DNA of 64,000 nucleotides from a virus. The stretch covers positions 18,426-82,425 of IMG/VR virus record IMGVR_UViG_3300021389_000010. One strand, given 5' to 3'. Under the pieces are notes generated by a model. The model had not been told where the DNA came from. It saw only the letters and a list, made by a program, of their open reading frames with translations, and did no database searches. Below, one piece after another: positions 1 through 6,925 of the stretch. Both the position numbers and the translations under genes were made by a program. Each line of letters starts with the position of its first letter. Position 1 is the stretch's first letter.

Positions 1-69
1 TTCTCCTTTACCGGTTAGATACATAAACAAGACAGCAAGCATAAGTGTAAGTACAATTAGTGTTTTCAT
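1..69 (-). CDS. small membrane peptide, C-terminus cut by window edge
   Basis: The leftward frame starts at ATG 69 and is open to the window edge. The visible 23 residues begin MKTLIVLTLMLAVLFMYLTG, a single hydrophobic segment, so this looks like a small membrane or exported peptide. The start follows a 19-base leader (71-89) that recurs at 56250-56268, where another tiny membrane peptide starts just downstream. Two palindromes upstream (129-177) suggest repressor control. Function unknown. Confidence 0.5.
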   Translation of the reverse strand, partial: MKTLIVLTLMLAVLFMYLTGKGE

Positions 70-70
70 T

Positions 71-89
71 TCTCTTTGGTGTTAAAGGT
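71..89 (-). repeat. 19-base leader repeat, copy 1
   Basis: On the minus strand this reads ACCTTTAACACCAAAGAGA and lies just before ATG 69. The identical 19 bases occur at 56250-56268, where they encode the last codons of one small protein and precede the ATG of a 34-residue membrane peptide. It may be a copied translation-start region. Confidence 0.6.
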
Positions 90-128
90 TATATGTGTGT
101 ACGTATAATGTGAAGGTTTACCCTTATT

Positions 129-177
129 TTGTATGTTTAAACGTACAATTTTACCCTTAATTTGTGACAATTTAAGG
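129..177. promoter_or_regulatory. pair of palindromic operator-like sites
   Basis: Two near-perfect palindromes lie 6 bases apart: TTGTATGTTTAAACGTACAA (129-148) and a 23-base one at 155-177 with CCTTAA/TTAAGG ends and a TTGTGACAA core. Both share TTGT...ACAA half-sites. CCCTTA direct repeats lie beside them. They sit between the leftward gene ending at 209 and the membrane peptide starting at 69, where an operator would be expected. Confidence 0.5.
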
Positions 178-208
178 TTCATCGTTGTGAGGATTTGCGA
201 TTCGCGAA

Positions 209-394
209 TCACATTCGTATTAACCTAAGTCTACGTTGGTACTTGCGTATCAACATCGCTGAGTTTGTTAGTTGATGTTGAATGTCAGTCGACCAACCAA
301 ACCTACTCGCATGTAGGGTAAGGTTGATCTGATCCAACTCAAGCATACGCAGGTATGCCTCAGTTCTTTTTATGTGTTTGCGTTTACGGAACAT
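209..394 (-). CDS. small conserved basic protein, paralogue of 59698-59883
   Basis: A 61-residue basic protein with no recognised domain. It is nearly identical to the product of 59698-59883: both run from an RKRKHI start to a KYQRRLRLIRM end, with only a few substitutions. The gene upstream (396-539) is also duplicated next to the right copy, so a two-gene unit has been copied. It is probably helical, and the Arg/Lys-rich ends suggest nucleic-acid or membrane-surface contact. That is inference. Confidence 0.75.
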   Translation of the reverse strand: MFRKRKHIKRTEAYLRMLELDQINLTLHASRFGWSTDIQHQLTNSAMLIRKYQRRLRLIRM

Positions 395-395
395 G

Positions 396-539
396 TTAGT
401 ATCCGAATAAAGTGTTGAGCCCCTTGATAATCACGTAGAAGAACGTGAAGATTGGGCCGTAAATAAATACATAAGCAAGCAACTCCATTACTAATGAAGG
501 CTTCTTTCTCGGTTGAAATTCTTTGGGTGTCTTAGGCAT
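396..539 (-). CDS. small single-pass membrane protein, paralogue of 59880-60017
   Basis: A 47-residue protein starting MPKTPKEFQPRKKPS with one transmembrane segment (about residues 17-39, containing FIYGPIFTFFYVII). The right-hand paralogue at 59880-60017 shares the KP(K/R)KPS and YGPIFTFFY motifs. The start overlaps the end of the methyltransferase gene by 8 bases, indicating translational coupling. A basic N-terminus followed by one membrane span suggests an inner-membrane protein. Function unknown. Confidence 0.7.
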   Translation of the reverse strand: MPKTPKEFQPRKKPSLVMELLAYVFIYGPIFTFFYVIIKGLNTLFGY

Positions 540-1179
540 AAGTCAATTCATTTAATTTTAATATTTCTAAACATAAGTCATGCGGTATCTTACTCCGCTC
601 ATGGTTGTTGGCTCTCCCTTGAGTGCCTGTTTGTGACCCTCTTGGTGCAGGCTCATGACAAGGCGCACCATTCTTACACATAGGGCGTGGGTTCCAACGC
701 AAGTCGTTAGTCCATATGTCGGTTGGCTTCATACGTGTGTCTCCATACTGGCAGTACGTTACCGTGTGCCGTATCGGATGACGCTTCATGAAGTCCATCT
801 TGCGTAGCATACCACGAGGGTTCTCAATGTAGTACACAAGGTTAGGATTCAACAGTGTAAAGTAGTGTATCAACTCATGAACTTTGTCCATAATCTTGTC
901 ACTCTTTACAGCGAAATCTGACGTAGGTTCTTGTCCATTGCGGTGGTGTCTTACACCTGCAATACTATACGATGTACACGGGGGTGATGCCCAGATCACA
1001 TCGGGTACCCATAGATTCTTAGTGAATCCATGCACTTCTGCTACATCAAAGTCCAGGATGTCAACAACGTAGTCGATACCACCAAACTGTTTGATGTCAC
1101 TTGAGAATACATTCATCCCAAGTTCTTCTGCGGCTTTGCCCACTGAACGTGAGCCAGCAAATAATTCTAATACTTTCAT
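532..1179 (-). CDS. DNA C5-cytosine methyltransferase-like protein
   Basis: A 215-residue protein with the motif order of C5-cytosine methyltransferases. Residues 7-14, FAGSRSVG, match the AdoMet-binding loop. SPPCTSYS (65-72) carries the catalytic Cys68. IENPRG (118-123) stands where the ENV motif is expected, and a KPTDIWTN stretch lies at 151-158. It is short for the family (commonly over 300 residues) and has little room for a target-recognition domain. It would methylate phage DNA, probably against host restriction, or act on host DNA. The start follows a GCCTTATG context also seen at 6235. It overlaps the downstream membrane peptide by 8 bases. Confidence 0.8.
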   Translation of the reverse strand: MKVLELFAGSRSVGKAAEELGMNVFSSDIKQFGGIDYVVDILDFDVAEVHGFTKNLWVPDVIWASPPCTSYSIAGVRHHRNGQEPTSDFAVKSDKIMDKVHELIHYFTLLNPNLVYYIENPRGMLRKMDFMKRHPIRHTVTYCQYGDTRMKPTDIWTNDLRWNPRPMCKNGAPCHEPAPRGSQTGTQGRANNHERSKIPHDLCLEILKLNELTYA

Positions 1180-1197
1180 AAGGCAAGTTGTATTTAG

Positions 1198-1491
1198 TTA
1201 TCTGTACTCTATCTTCCACACCTTCACGGTGCCTTCGTTAATCATATCGAACACGCTATCCCAATCATTAGCATCCATTGCCCACTCAAGGTCATCCTTG
1301 TGGTGTGGTATTCCAAAGTTGCTGAATGCATAGCCACCCGTACGGATTACGAAATCTCCATCGTCGTTCTTACTCGCTATCCATCTGTACTTGTTGTCGC
1401 ACATCACGGACACCAAGTCAATCTTGATTTGACGTATCGAATCCGGTACTCTTAGTGTAGGTGGGTAGTCCACCAATTGTCTATAAGTCAT
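1198..1491 (-). CDS. hypothetical early protein
   Basis: A 97-residue protein rich in Asp and Trp (for example NDDGDFVIRTGGYAF, WAMDANDWDSVF). No family recognised. Its start overlaps the end of the upstream gene (1481-1636) by 11 bases within a run of coupled leftward genes, which supports it as real. Confidence 0.7.
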   Translation of the reverse strand: MTYRQLVDYPPTLRVPDSIRQIKIDLVSVMCDNKYRWIASKNDDGDFVIRTGGYAFSNFGIPHHKDDLEWAMDANDWDSVFDMINEGTVKVWKIEYR

Positions 1492-1636
1492 ACTCTTGTT
1501 TATTAAATTCTACTTCTGCTTTGGCAAGCACCTCAAGTGCCTGATCTAATTGTATACGTATGTAGGTACTGTGTAGAAGCGCGGCGGTATCCCGCGCCTC
1601 TTCCACAATACGTACCGCTTTACGGAACTCATTCAT
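1481..1636 (-). CDS. small helical hypothetical protein
   Basis: A 51-residue protein starting MNEFRKAVRIVEEARDTAAL. It is strongly charged and predicted helical. Its ATG overlaps the TAA of the upstream gene (TAATG), and its end overlaps the start of 1198-1491. The tight overlap on both sides is the main evidence. No function assigned. Confidence 0.65.
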   Translation of the reverse strand: MNEFRKAVRIVEEARDTAALLHSTYIRIQLDQALEVLAKAEVEFNKQEYDL

Positions 1637-2217
1637 TATCCACCACGTTTAGAAGTTAAACGCTCAATGAAACTAAGTTTGTCACGACTTAGCCCGGTGT
1701 TCTTTAAGCCACTAAGACTTTGGTTCACATCATCACTCACCTCATCTGCAAGAGATTGTAGTTCACTTAGTGGTACCTCCTCTATCTCAATTTGAGATTG
1801 TAGAGTAGACTCAAGGCCTCTGAATGCAACGAACTCATCGAGTTCAGTCACCTTACGGATAGCCATAGCCAACAGCGGGTCGGTGCTGTCATTGGATATG
1901 AACTCACGCAGTAATTGTTTCGCTTGATTTGCATCAAGTGCTTCAATCTCCACGCTATCCAGGATCGCAGGGGTGTTGGGTACTACCGCTCGCTTGAGTA
2001 CTCGTGAGTCCTCTGCGATAGGTGTAATAGTTGTGAGGGTAGGTAGGTTCCTTCCTCTACCACAAAATTCTACGAACGCTAAACGCGCATCCTCGTAGTC
2101 TTTTGCGAAGACTGTAAAGTAAGATAGCATTGTCTCACCCGCAGGTGCTACTCGGTCAATACTCTTACTGCCTTCACCCAAGTAAGGATTGGGTACGGTT
2201 ACTGCAAATACTTTCAT
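1636..2217 (-). CDS. hypothetical early protein
   Basis: About 193 residues starting MKVFAVTVPNPYLG. An upstream in-frame ATG at 2223 gives two more residues, but the second ATG is preferred because several genes here begin after the same ATGCTTATG context. The bases before it (CCGCACAACTATGCTTATG) are repeated before the amidotransferase gene at 3865. The C-terminal half is acidic and helical. No recognised domain. Confidence 0.7.
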   Translation of the reverse strand: MKVFAVTVPNPYLGEGSKSIDRVAPAGETMLSYFTVFAKDYEDARLAFVEFCGRGRNLPTLTTITPIAEDSRVLKRAVVPNTPAILDSVEIEALDANQAKQLLREFISNDSTDPLLAMAIRKVTELDEFVAFRGLESTLQSQIEIEEVPLSELQSLADEVSDDVNQSLSGLKNTGLSRDKLSFIERLTSKRGG

Positions 2218-2235
2218 AAGCATAGTTGTGCGGTG

Positions 2236-2442
2236 TTATCCTCTTGCACTCTTGAGTTTGGTTGTTACTAAATCATCTATGTCGCTCATCGCTAATTCGA
2301 TTTCATGGGGTTGCGACCCACCATCTTCTATCTCCATCATACATAGGTCAAAGAAGTCATGCACCTCATCCGTAAGATCTGGGTGCTTGGCCACGATGTC
2401 CTTGCAGTATGTAATAAAGTTATCTATCATCCTGTCATCCAT
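2236..2442 (-). CDS. small acidic protein, paralogue of 60433-60618
   Basis: A 68-residue acidic helical protein. It shares FFDL.MMEIE.GGSQ.HEIELA..DI..L with the product of 60433-60618, so the two ends of the window carry paralogues. The start lies one base after the preceding stop in both copies. Likely a small regulator or host-interaction factor; no function can be assigned. Confidence 0.75.
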   Translation of the reverse strand: MDDRMIDNFITYCKDIVAKHPDLTDEVHDFFDLCMMEIEDGGSQPHEIELAMSDIDDLVTTKLKSARG

Positions 2443-2443
2443 T

Positions 2444-2683
2444 TTAAACTGTGTAAATAGTTTCCGTTACGCCTGTCTTGTAGTCATAAAACATGGCGGC
2501 ACCTCCATCATTCCCTTCATCATCGCACTGCAATATCAATTGCGTGTCGTCTTGGAATATCAATACGAGTGGGTTCTTGTACCACATTAAATCGTTCATC
2601 TCTGAATCTTCCAATCTTCTTACCGCTTTTACGGTCTTGTTCTCCAGCATTTCGCCGAATTTTTTTATGTGTTTCTTATCCAT
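2444..2683 (-). CDS. hypothetical early protein
   Basis: A 79-residue protein starting MDKKHIKKFGEMLENKTVKA. It has alternating beta-like stretches (LVLIFQDDTQLILQC) and a DDEGNDGGAAMF loop. It is cotranscribed with its neighbours, ending 1 base before 2236-2442 begins. Upstream, 2684-2753 holds GTCTC-N7-GAGAC, a small inverted repeat that could be regulatory. No recognised family. Confidence 0.65.
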   Translation of the reverse strand: MDKKHIKKFGEMLENKTVKAVRRLEDSEMNDLMWYKNPLVLIFQDDTQLILQCDDEGNDGGAAMFYDYKTGVTETIYTV

Positions 2684-2753
2684 ATCTCATGTGTATAAGG
2701 TTACTAATCCGTTAATCATTTCCAAATGTGTCTCGCAAATTGAGACTAAATAC

Positions 2754-2984
2754 TTACTCAACTCTATCGTTTATAATTTTATCAATACTATCTCGTAACT
2801 CTTTAGAGAGCAGTTCGGTAGGCAAGTACACAAGGTTACCCTCGTGGTCATACATACTCACCTCCAGATCTTCCACCTCATGTTCGGTGTAAGGTGGCGT
2901 GTCGTATGTACCTTCATCTCGGTACACAGCAACAGTGGCCACCACGTTCAACGTGTTGTCTTTGTATTCTAATTCAAATTCCAT
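2754..2984 (-). CDS. hypothetical acidic early protein
   Basis: A 76-residue protein starting MEFELEYKDNTLNVVATVAV, with a beta-rich first half and helical tail. The start overlaps the end of the glutamine amidotransferase gene by 1 base, so it is probably co-translated with it. A role in the amidoligase/amidotransferase pathway is possible but rests on position only. Confidence 0.65.
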   Translation of the reverse strand: MEFELEYKDNTLNVVATVAVYRDEGTYDTPPYTEHEVEDLEVSMYDHEGNLVYLPTELLSKELRDSIDKIINDRVE

Positions 2985-3865
2985 TACGCTATATCTTTAA
3001 GGTCATCACCCTCGTAGCCACACTCAAGGCTTGTCCATAATTCCATGACCTCATCGACTGCATCGAGTTGGTATGCACTACAATTCATACACTCTGCGTT
3101 GAAGTTTATCTTCGTGTTTTGTGTGCCACATCCTACGCAGTCATACGTTCCTTGCAGTGGTGCTTCAGTGTCGTATGCTATGTCATCTAACTCATCGGTA
3201 GTAGTTACACCAAAGGATGCGTTCCAAGAATCCACATCGGCCTTGTCATCATCCCAATCGTAGGTGTACTGGCTCGATCCTGTGACGGCTGTGCTTCCGT
3301 AGTATCGTACGGCACGTGAATGGCTGTCGTTACTGAACCAATTGTCACCAATCCATGAGCCTGCACCCTCATTGAATATGCGGTACAACCCCTCGTTGTC
3401 CATGAACACCACCTTACTTGAGCCACCCAAGTATGTGAAGATTGCATCCTCGATAAAGGGGTTGTCGAGCATCTCAATATCTACGTTGGGTATGGTGCCC
3501 ACAAGTTCTGCGAACTCGGCAGTGTCACTCTTGTCCTTAGTTCCGAACCCCGAAATAACACCGTTGTGTATGAGTCCAAGTGTAGGTGTCACAGCGAATG
3601 GGTGTAGGTACTCGTCACTCATACCGTGTGTAGCGATACGGAAGTGCAAGAGCATGGGCTTGTCACCCACATCGGAAGTCTTGAGTTCGCGGTAACGCTC
3701 AAGGAATTTGTCAAACGAGTTGCCCCCCTTGTTAGGGAACTTCTCGATACACAACAAGCCATCCATGATGTAGAGCATACCGGCCCCATCATCGTTGTTG
3801 TTCCAACAGTTCTTTAGTTTTTTCTTAGGTAACATCTTACCATCATTCATAATTGCAATACACAT
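2984..3865 (-). CDS. class II glutamine amidotransferase-like protein
   Basis: About 293 residues. This start is chosen because Ntn-type glutaminases need Cys directly after the initiator Met, and MCIAIMNDG gives that; an upstream ATG at 3892 would bury it. Further motifs fit the fold: NDDGAGM (24-30), HFRIATHG (74-81) and HNGVI (100-104). The catalytic Cys2 would release ammonia from glutamine. A C-terminal CxxC...CxxC pair (CVGC, CMNC) looks like a zinc ribbon. The next gene is an amidoligase, and the pairing suggests that ammonia or an amine is passed to a ligase. Substrate unknown. Confidence 0.8.
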   Translation of the reverse strand: MCIAIMNDGKMLPKKKLKNCWNNNDDGAGMLYIMDGLLCIEKFPNKGGNSFDKFLERYRELKTSDVGDKPMLLHFRIATHGMSDEYLHPFAVTPTLGLIHNGVISGFGTKDKSDTAEFAELVGTIPNVDIEMLDNPFIEDAIFTYLGGSSKVVFMDNEGLYRIFNEGAGSWIGDNWFSNDSHSRAVRYYGSTAVTGSSQYTYDWDDDKADVDSWNASFGVTTTDELDDIAYDTEAPLQGTYDCVGCGTQNTKINFNAECMNCSAYQLDAVDEVMELWTSLECGYEGDDLKDIA

Positions 3866-3918
3866 AAGCATAGTTGTGCGGTTATATCCCATCGCACTCT
3901 TCGGTTTCGGTTATATAA

Positions 3919-5295
3919 TTATTTTTGTTCTTCAAGAAGTTTATCCATCGCCTCCAAAGTAGGTTGCGCATCAGTCACGTAGTTCATACCGAACTTGTCT
4001 CGCAGTCTATCCACCGCCTCACTTGAGTACGACACGATAGTACGTGGGTCTACCTTGCGGTTCTTCAATCTACGCACAGCACTCTTGTAGAATACACCTA
4101 CACCATCAGCACTAAAATTGAATGAACCGTACAAGTCATCGGCAAACTGAGCGTATAGGCTCACTACCTTCAGCACTTGGTCATTCGAGTACACCTTACG
4201 CAAGTGAATACCCAATGCACTCTTAGGATTGAGCATCATAGTAATCAATTGCAACGGCTTGATGTTCTCGTTAGCACACATAATACGCATCAGATCCCTA
4301 CGCCATAGCAGGTTGGTCACGTTCTTGAACGCAGGTGGTAAGCGGAACTCAATGTATCTACTTTGAATGTTGACCGCTGAATACTTGCCGGCACGCTTGT
4401 AGTTGTCCGGCTTACGTTGTATTTGCGAGTAGTGGTTAGTAATCCGGTGTCTCCATATAGTTAGAAACAACGGCACGAATGCTTGAATCGAATCGAAAAA
4501 TTCCTCACCCGATATACCGCGCTTACCTACATTGATGTGTCCACCACAATTACTGCCGTAGTCAGCGTTGATATGGTCACGAAGTATTCGGCCCTCCAAA
4601 GCACTGTCTAACAGCGGGTCATTCAAGTCATAGATTGGACTGACTAATTCAAAGCCGGTCTCATCGCATAGGCTACTATCCGACTCGCGGCACCACCCTG
4701 TCTCATCCACAGCATCCAAGTCCCACGTATCTAACGGGTCATCATCTTCCTTCTCGACCTCGAAGCCGATTGTGTACACAGTGTCACGTGAAGTGAAGTC
4801 CCTGCGAAACCCACTATGGTATTCATGCAGTTGGCGGTCATTCTCCTCTTGAAGTCGGTACTCCTCATTGCGCTCACTCCAAAAGATATTCGAACCACAA
4901 TCATCAATGTGGTACGTGCCCCCATCTTCCTCGCAGTACAGCGTGTCATCTGTCCAACACCACCCGCCTTCGTACATACTGTACGACCCATCTATGTAGG
5001 AAACACTGCACTCATTGTCGTAGTCTGGCCACCATATCTTGTCACCACACACAAGTGTTTTTACATCTGACACGTACTCGTCATTAAGTATGGTGACTCT
5101 ATTGAAACCCCCATCGTGGTGCAACATAGGTCTATCACACATCGCTTCTCGAGCAAACTCTCCCTCGTACTCGCTCGGTGCTGTAAGCATTAAGCAGTCA
5201 TCTAAATTCTCGACTTCGCCGTTAAAACAAACGACTTGTCCATCTTTCAATTCATCCATAGGCATATGTTTATGTGCATCATTAGCCCTGCACAT
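3919..5295 (-). CDS. amidoligase-like enzyme with Cys-rich N-terminal region
   Basis: A 458-residue protein. Residues about 174-420 match phage-type amidoligases (COOH-NH2 ligases, glutamine-synthetase-like fold): GFEVE (177-181), GFELVSP (214-220), CGGHINV (250-256) and RYIEFRLPPA (313-322). The N-terminal third has repeated W-D-C/E-D-G units with Cys and His, probably metal-binding. Such enzymes form amide or isopeptide bonds with ATP; published comparative genomics links phage amidoligases with class II amidotransferases, as here. Cell-wall or protein modification of the host is the likely role, inferred. The gene starts 10 bases after the tRNA-like element at 5305-5392; a later ATG (MPMDELKD) is possible. 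Confidence 0.78.
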   Translation of the reverse strand: MCRANDAHKHMPMDELKDGQVVCFNGEVENLDDCLMLTAPSEYEGEFAREAMCDRPMLHHDGGFNRVTILNDEYVSDVKTLVCGDKIWWPDYDNECSVSYIDGSYSMYEGGWCWTDDTLYCEEDGGTYHIDDCGSNIFWSERNEEYRLQEENDRQLHEYHSGFRRDFTSRDTVYTIGFEVEKEDDDPLDTWDLDAVDETGWCRESDSSLCDETGFELVSPIYDLNDPLLDSALEGRILRDHINADYGSNCGGHINVGKRGISGEEFFDSIQAFVPLFLTIWRHRITNHYSQIQRKPDNYKRAGKYSAVNIQSRYIEFRLPPAFKNVTNLLWRRDLMRIMCANENIKPLQLITMMLNPKSALGIHLRKVYSNDQVLKVVSLYAQFADDLYGSFNFSADGVGVFYKSAVRRLKNRKVDPRTIVSYSSEAVDRLRDKFGMNYVTDAQPTLEAMDKLLEEQK

Positions 5296-5304
5296 TTAGG
5301 CTTA

Positions 5305-5392
5305 GGGGACTGCATGGGACTCGAACCCATAGTACACCCAAACACCACGTTATAAACCAAAACCAAAAGACTTGGTGCTTGTGTAGCAGTCC
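5305..5392 (-). ncRNA. tRNA-like element 1 (TLS1), 5' of amidoligase gene
   Basis: On the minus strand GGACTGC (5' arm) pairs with GCAGTCC (3' arm), 7 of 7, followed by CC. Next to the 3' arm is a T-arm with stem ATGGG/CCCAT and loop TTCGAGT. Between TA and the T-arm is one long hairpin: CAC+AAGCACC pairs with GGTGTTT+GG+GTG, with a loop containing TTTTGGTTTTGG. No D-arm or anticodon arm can be folded. The early promoter at 5429-5476 points into it and the amidoligase start is 10 bases downstream, so it is probably a structured 5' leader or a processed small RNA. Confidence 0.6.
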
Positions 5393-5428
5393 GTTTATAG
5401 TGTGGTCTCCACTACCAAATCATCCCTA

Positions 5429-5476
5429 CAAACATAGGGTAACTATCTGACAATCAGCGTTAAAGAAATGTTAAAA
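5429..5476 (-). promoter_or_regulatory. early promoter upstream of TLS1
   Basis: On the minus strand: TTTTAACATTTCTTTAACG, then 21 bases, then TATGTTTG, which matches the Bacteroidetes -7 box TAnnTTTG. The same arrangement with exactly 21 bases occurs at 61403-61449, 63261-63307 and, on the plus strand, 6969-7015. Transcription should start near 5421, about 30 bases before TLS1. Confidence 0.7.
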
Positions 5477-5495
5477 CTCATTCTCAACCTTCGGT

Positions 5496-5660
5496 TCAAC
5501 GTATGAGCGATCGGATAATACCTACGTCTACCGTACCGTACTTGTCATGTACCTTACATAGGTACGCCCAAGCCTCGCGTATTTCCTTCTCGCTCCCTCT
5601 CCTTCTGCCGGTGTGTATAGCAACAGCCCGGCTCAGTCTTTGTAACTCATTCATGCTCAT
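5496..5660 (-). CDS. small basic hypothetical protein
   Basis: A 54-residue protein starting MSMNELQRLSRAVAIHTGRR, with a helical C-terminal part (WAYLCKVHDKYG). Not recognised. It starts 13 bases after the tRNA-like element at 5674-5739 and ends just before the early promoter at 5429-5476. Its position between these elements and its coding character support it. Confidence 0.6.
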   Translation of the reverse strand: MSMNELQRLSRAVAIHTGRRRGSEKEIREAWAYLCKVHDKYGTVDVGIIRSLIR

Positions 5661-5673
5661 TCACATTTGTTTA

Positions 5674-5739
5674 GGGGACTACGAGTGTCTCGCTCACTCA
5701 GTGCAACAGGGGCATAGGTATCCCCTTTGCAGGTAGTCC
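5674..5739 (-). ncRNA. tRNA-like element 2 (TLS2)
   Basis: On the minus strand GGACTAC pairs with GTAGTCC (7 of 7), followed by CC. Inside are a T-arm-like hairpin GAGTG-AGCGAGA-CACTC (5-bp stem, 7-base loop) and a single hairpin GCAA+AGGGG...CCCCT+G+TTGC. There is no D-arm and no anticodon arm. The flanks resemble TLS1: ACCACAC...AACGGACT upstream and GTCCCCTAA downstream. It lies between the coupled genes ending at 5778 and starting at 5660. The T-loop lacks the TTCGA consensus. Confidence 0.55.
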
Positions 5740-5777
5740 GTTGTAGGTGTGGTCACCACCATCCAAAAAGTACAGTT

Positions 5778-5999
5778 CTATTTCCGCTTTGCCCTACGGG
5801 TTTCACGTTGGGCTTGTGCCCTGTATACCTTGCGGTCAATCCGGTCAGCGTACATGTTTTCAAGTGCATCGGCTTTCATCTTACCCCGAACCTTGCGCTT
5901 ACTTGCACTTGCAGTCTTACCGCCCAGAGTCGGTGCGCTCACCACTCGGACTACGTACTCATAGCCCTTGTGGTTGCGTTGTGTTGCGAAATTCCCCAT
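5778..5999 (-). CDS. small basic hypothetical protein
   Basis: A 73-residue, strongly basic protein. The second half is a Lys/Arg-rich helix (KRKVRGKMKADALENMYADR) ending in RRAKRK, which suggests nucleic-acid binding. It is coupled to the upstream gene by a TAATG overlap. No family recognised. Confidence 0.65.
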   Translation of the reverse strand: MGNFATQRNHKGYEYVVRVVSAPTLGGKTASASKRKVRGKMKADALENMYADRIDRKVYRAQAQRETRRAKRK

Positions 6000-6235
6000 T
6001 ACACATTTGTGTTTTGAGGGGCAACAAACATATCGAAGTTGCCTTGCACAAGTAAGCGGAACTGCGGGTCACGGACACTCTTGTAGGCACCAGCCAGTAG
6101 GTCTGTGTAGAAGCCGAACGATGCGAAGGCTTCGGTGTTGATGAAATCTTCGAACAGGTTTTCGATGAAGTCACGCCCCATTGTGCTTTCGAGGGCTTGC
6201 AATTGTGTGGTTGTGTTGGGTGTTGTGTTGTCCAT
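5999..6235 (-). CDS. hypothetical protein, first gene of leftward operon
   Basis: A 78-residue protein starting MDNTTPNTTTQLQALESTMG, with a helical middle (ENLFEDFINTEAFASFGFYTDLL). It is the first gene after the promoter-like sequence at 6277-6324 and begins after a GCCTTATG context like that at 1179. Function unknown. Confidence 0.65.
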   Translation of the reverse strand: MDNTTPNTTTQLQALESTMGRDFIENLFEDFINTEAFASFGFYTDLLAGAYKSVRDPQFRLLVQGNFDMFVAPQNTNV

Positions 6236-6276
6236 AAGGCAATCGTTTTTAGTTTTCGGTTATCGTTTCAACACCA

Positions 6277-6324
6277 CAAACAACCAACAAGATTTTTTAA
6301 TAATATCACAACAAAATGTTAAAA
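6277..6324 (-). promoter_or_regulatory. degenerate early promoter for the 6235-leftward operon
   Basis: Minus strand: TTTTAACATTTTGTTGTGA, then 21 bases, then GTTGTTTG. It keeps the TTTAACA box and the spacing of the strong early promoters, but the second half-site and the first -7 bases are degenerate. It lies about 40 bases before the ATG at 6235. Confidence 0.45.
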
Positions 6325-6331
6325 TCCCTGC

Positions 6332-6375
6332 GCATTATGCCCACCAATTTTCCTGCGTACATACAGGATCAGGCG
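6332..6375. repeat. composite repeat copy 1
   Basis: GCATTATGC (6332-6340) followed 25 bases later by GGATCAGGCG (6366-6375), the latter in the context ATACAGGATCAGGCGT. Two more pairs occur at 6926-6947 and 7546-7570 in the same non-coding region. Confidence 0.6.
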
Positions 6376-6601
6376 TCGCGCGATGCTGCTTCACGCGTAA
6401 GGGAAGGGTCGAGTCAGTCCATCCCGTGATGAGCAAGTCCATGACTTGCGAAGGCGTGTGTGTATGTATGTGTACGCGCGTCACTCGCGCGCATAGCACG
6501 AAGGAATGGTTCACATTTGAGATTTCGCATTCTAAGGGGGTGTGGTGCTTCTCGAATGGAGTCCGAGGTATGGGAGGTAGGGGATTGCCGAGATAGTATA
6601 G

Positions 6602-6640
6602 AGATATCCCCCTACCACTACGTAGTAGGGGGTATATCTA
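6602..6640. repeat. strong inverted repeat / hairpin
   Basis: The arms GATATCCCCCTAC and GTAGGGGGTATATC pair over about 13 bp with one bulged base. The loop contains CTACGTAG, itself a palindrome. No T-run follows on the plus strand, so a DNA-level function (cruciform or protein site) is as likely as a terminator. Confidence 0.6.
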
Positions 6641-6677
6641 TAGAAAATAATTGACAAATCCAAATGAAAAAACACGC

Positions 6678-6719
6678 TTTAACAAAACTTTAACAGCACG
6701 TTTTAACAAGGCTTTAACA
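6678..6719. repeat. array of four TTTAACA boxes
   Basis: TTTAACA begins at 6678, 6689, 6702 and 6713, forming two pairs each about one helical turn (11 bases) apart. The second pair (TTTAACAAGGCTTTAACA) nearly matches the promoter half-sites at 6969-6986. No TAnnTTTG box follows at the usual 21 bases, so it may be a binding array rather than a promoter. Confidence 0.6.
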
Positions 6720-6925
6720 GAAAATTTTTGTATTCATGTGTGTAGGCGTATGTGTGCGCAGGCAGGGGCGCAGGCGTGCCCGAGCGCAGGCGTGCAGGCG
6801 CGAGTGTGTATGTATGTACAGGTGCGCGTGTGTGTGCGTATGTGTGTGCGCGCGTGCATGGGTTGATTCTTCCCACCCTTTTATATATCAACCCCCTACC
6901 GAGCGTGTACATGTGAGCGCATACA

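Noticed and set aside
5305-5392. TLS1 as an ordinary tRNA
   Set aside because: The acceptor and T-arm fit, but no D-arm or 7-base anticodon loop can be folded at the expected positions.
5503-6055. Rightward open frames over TLS2 and neighbours
   Set aside because: They are antisense to coupled leftward genes and low in protein character.
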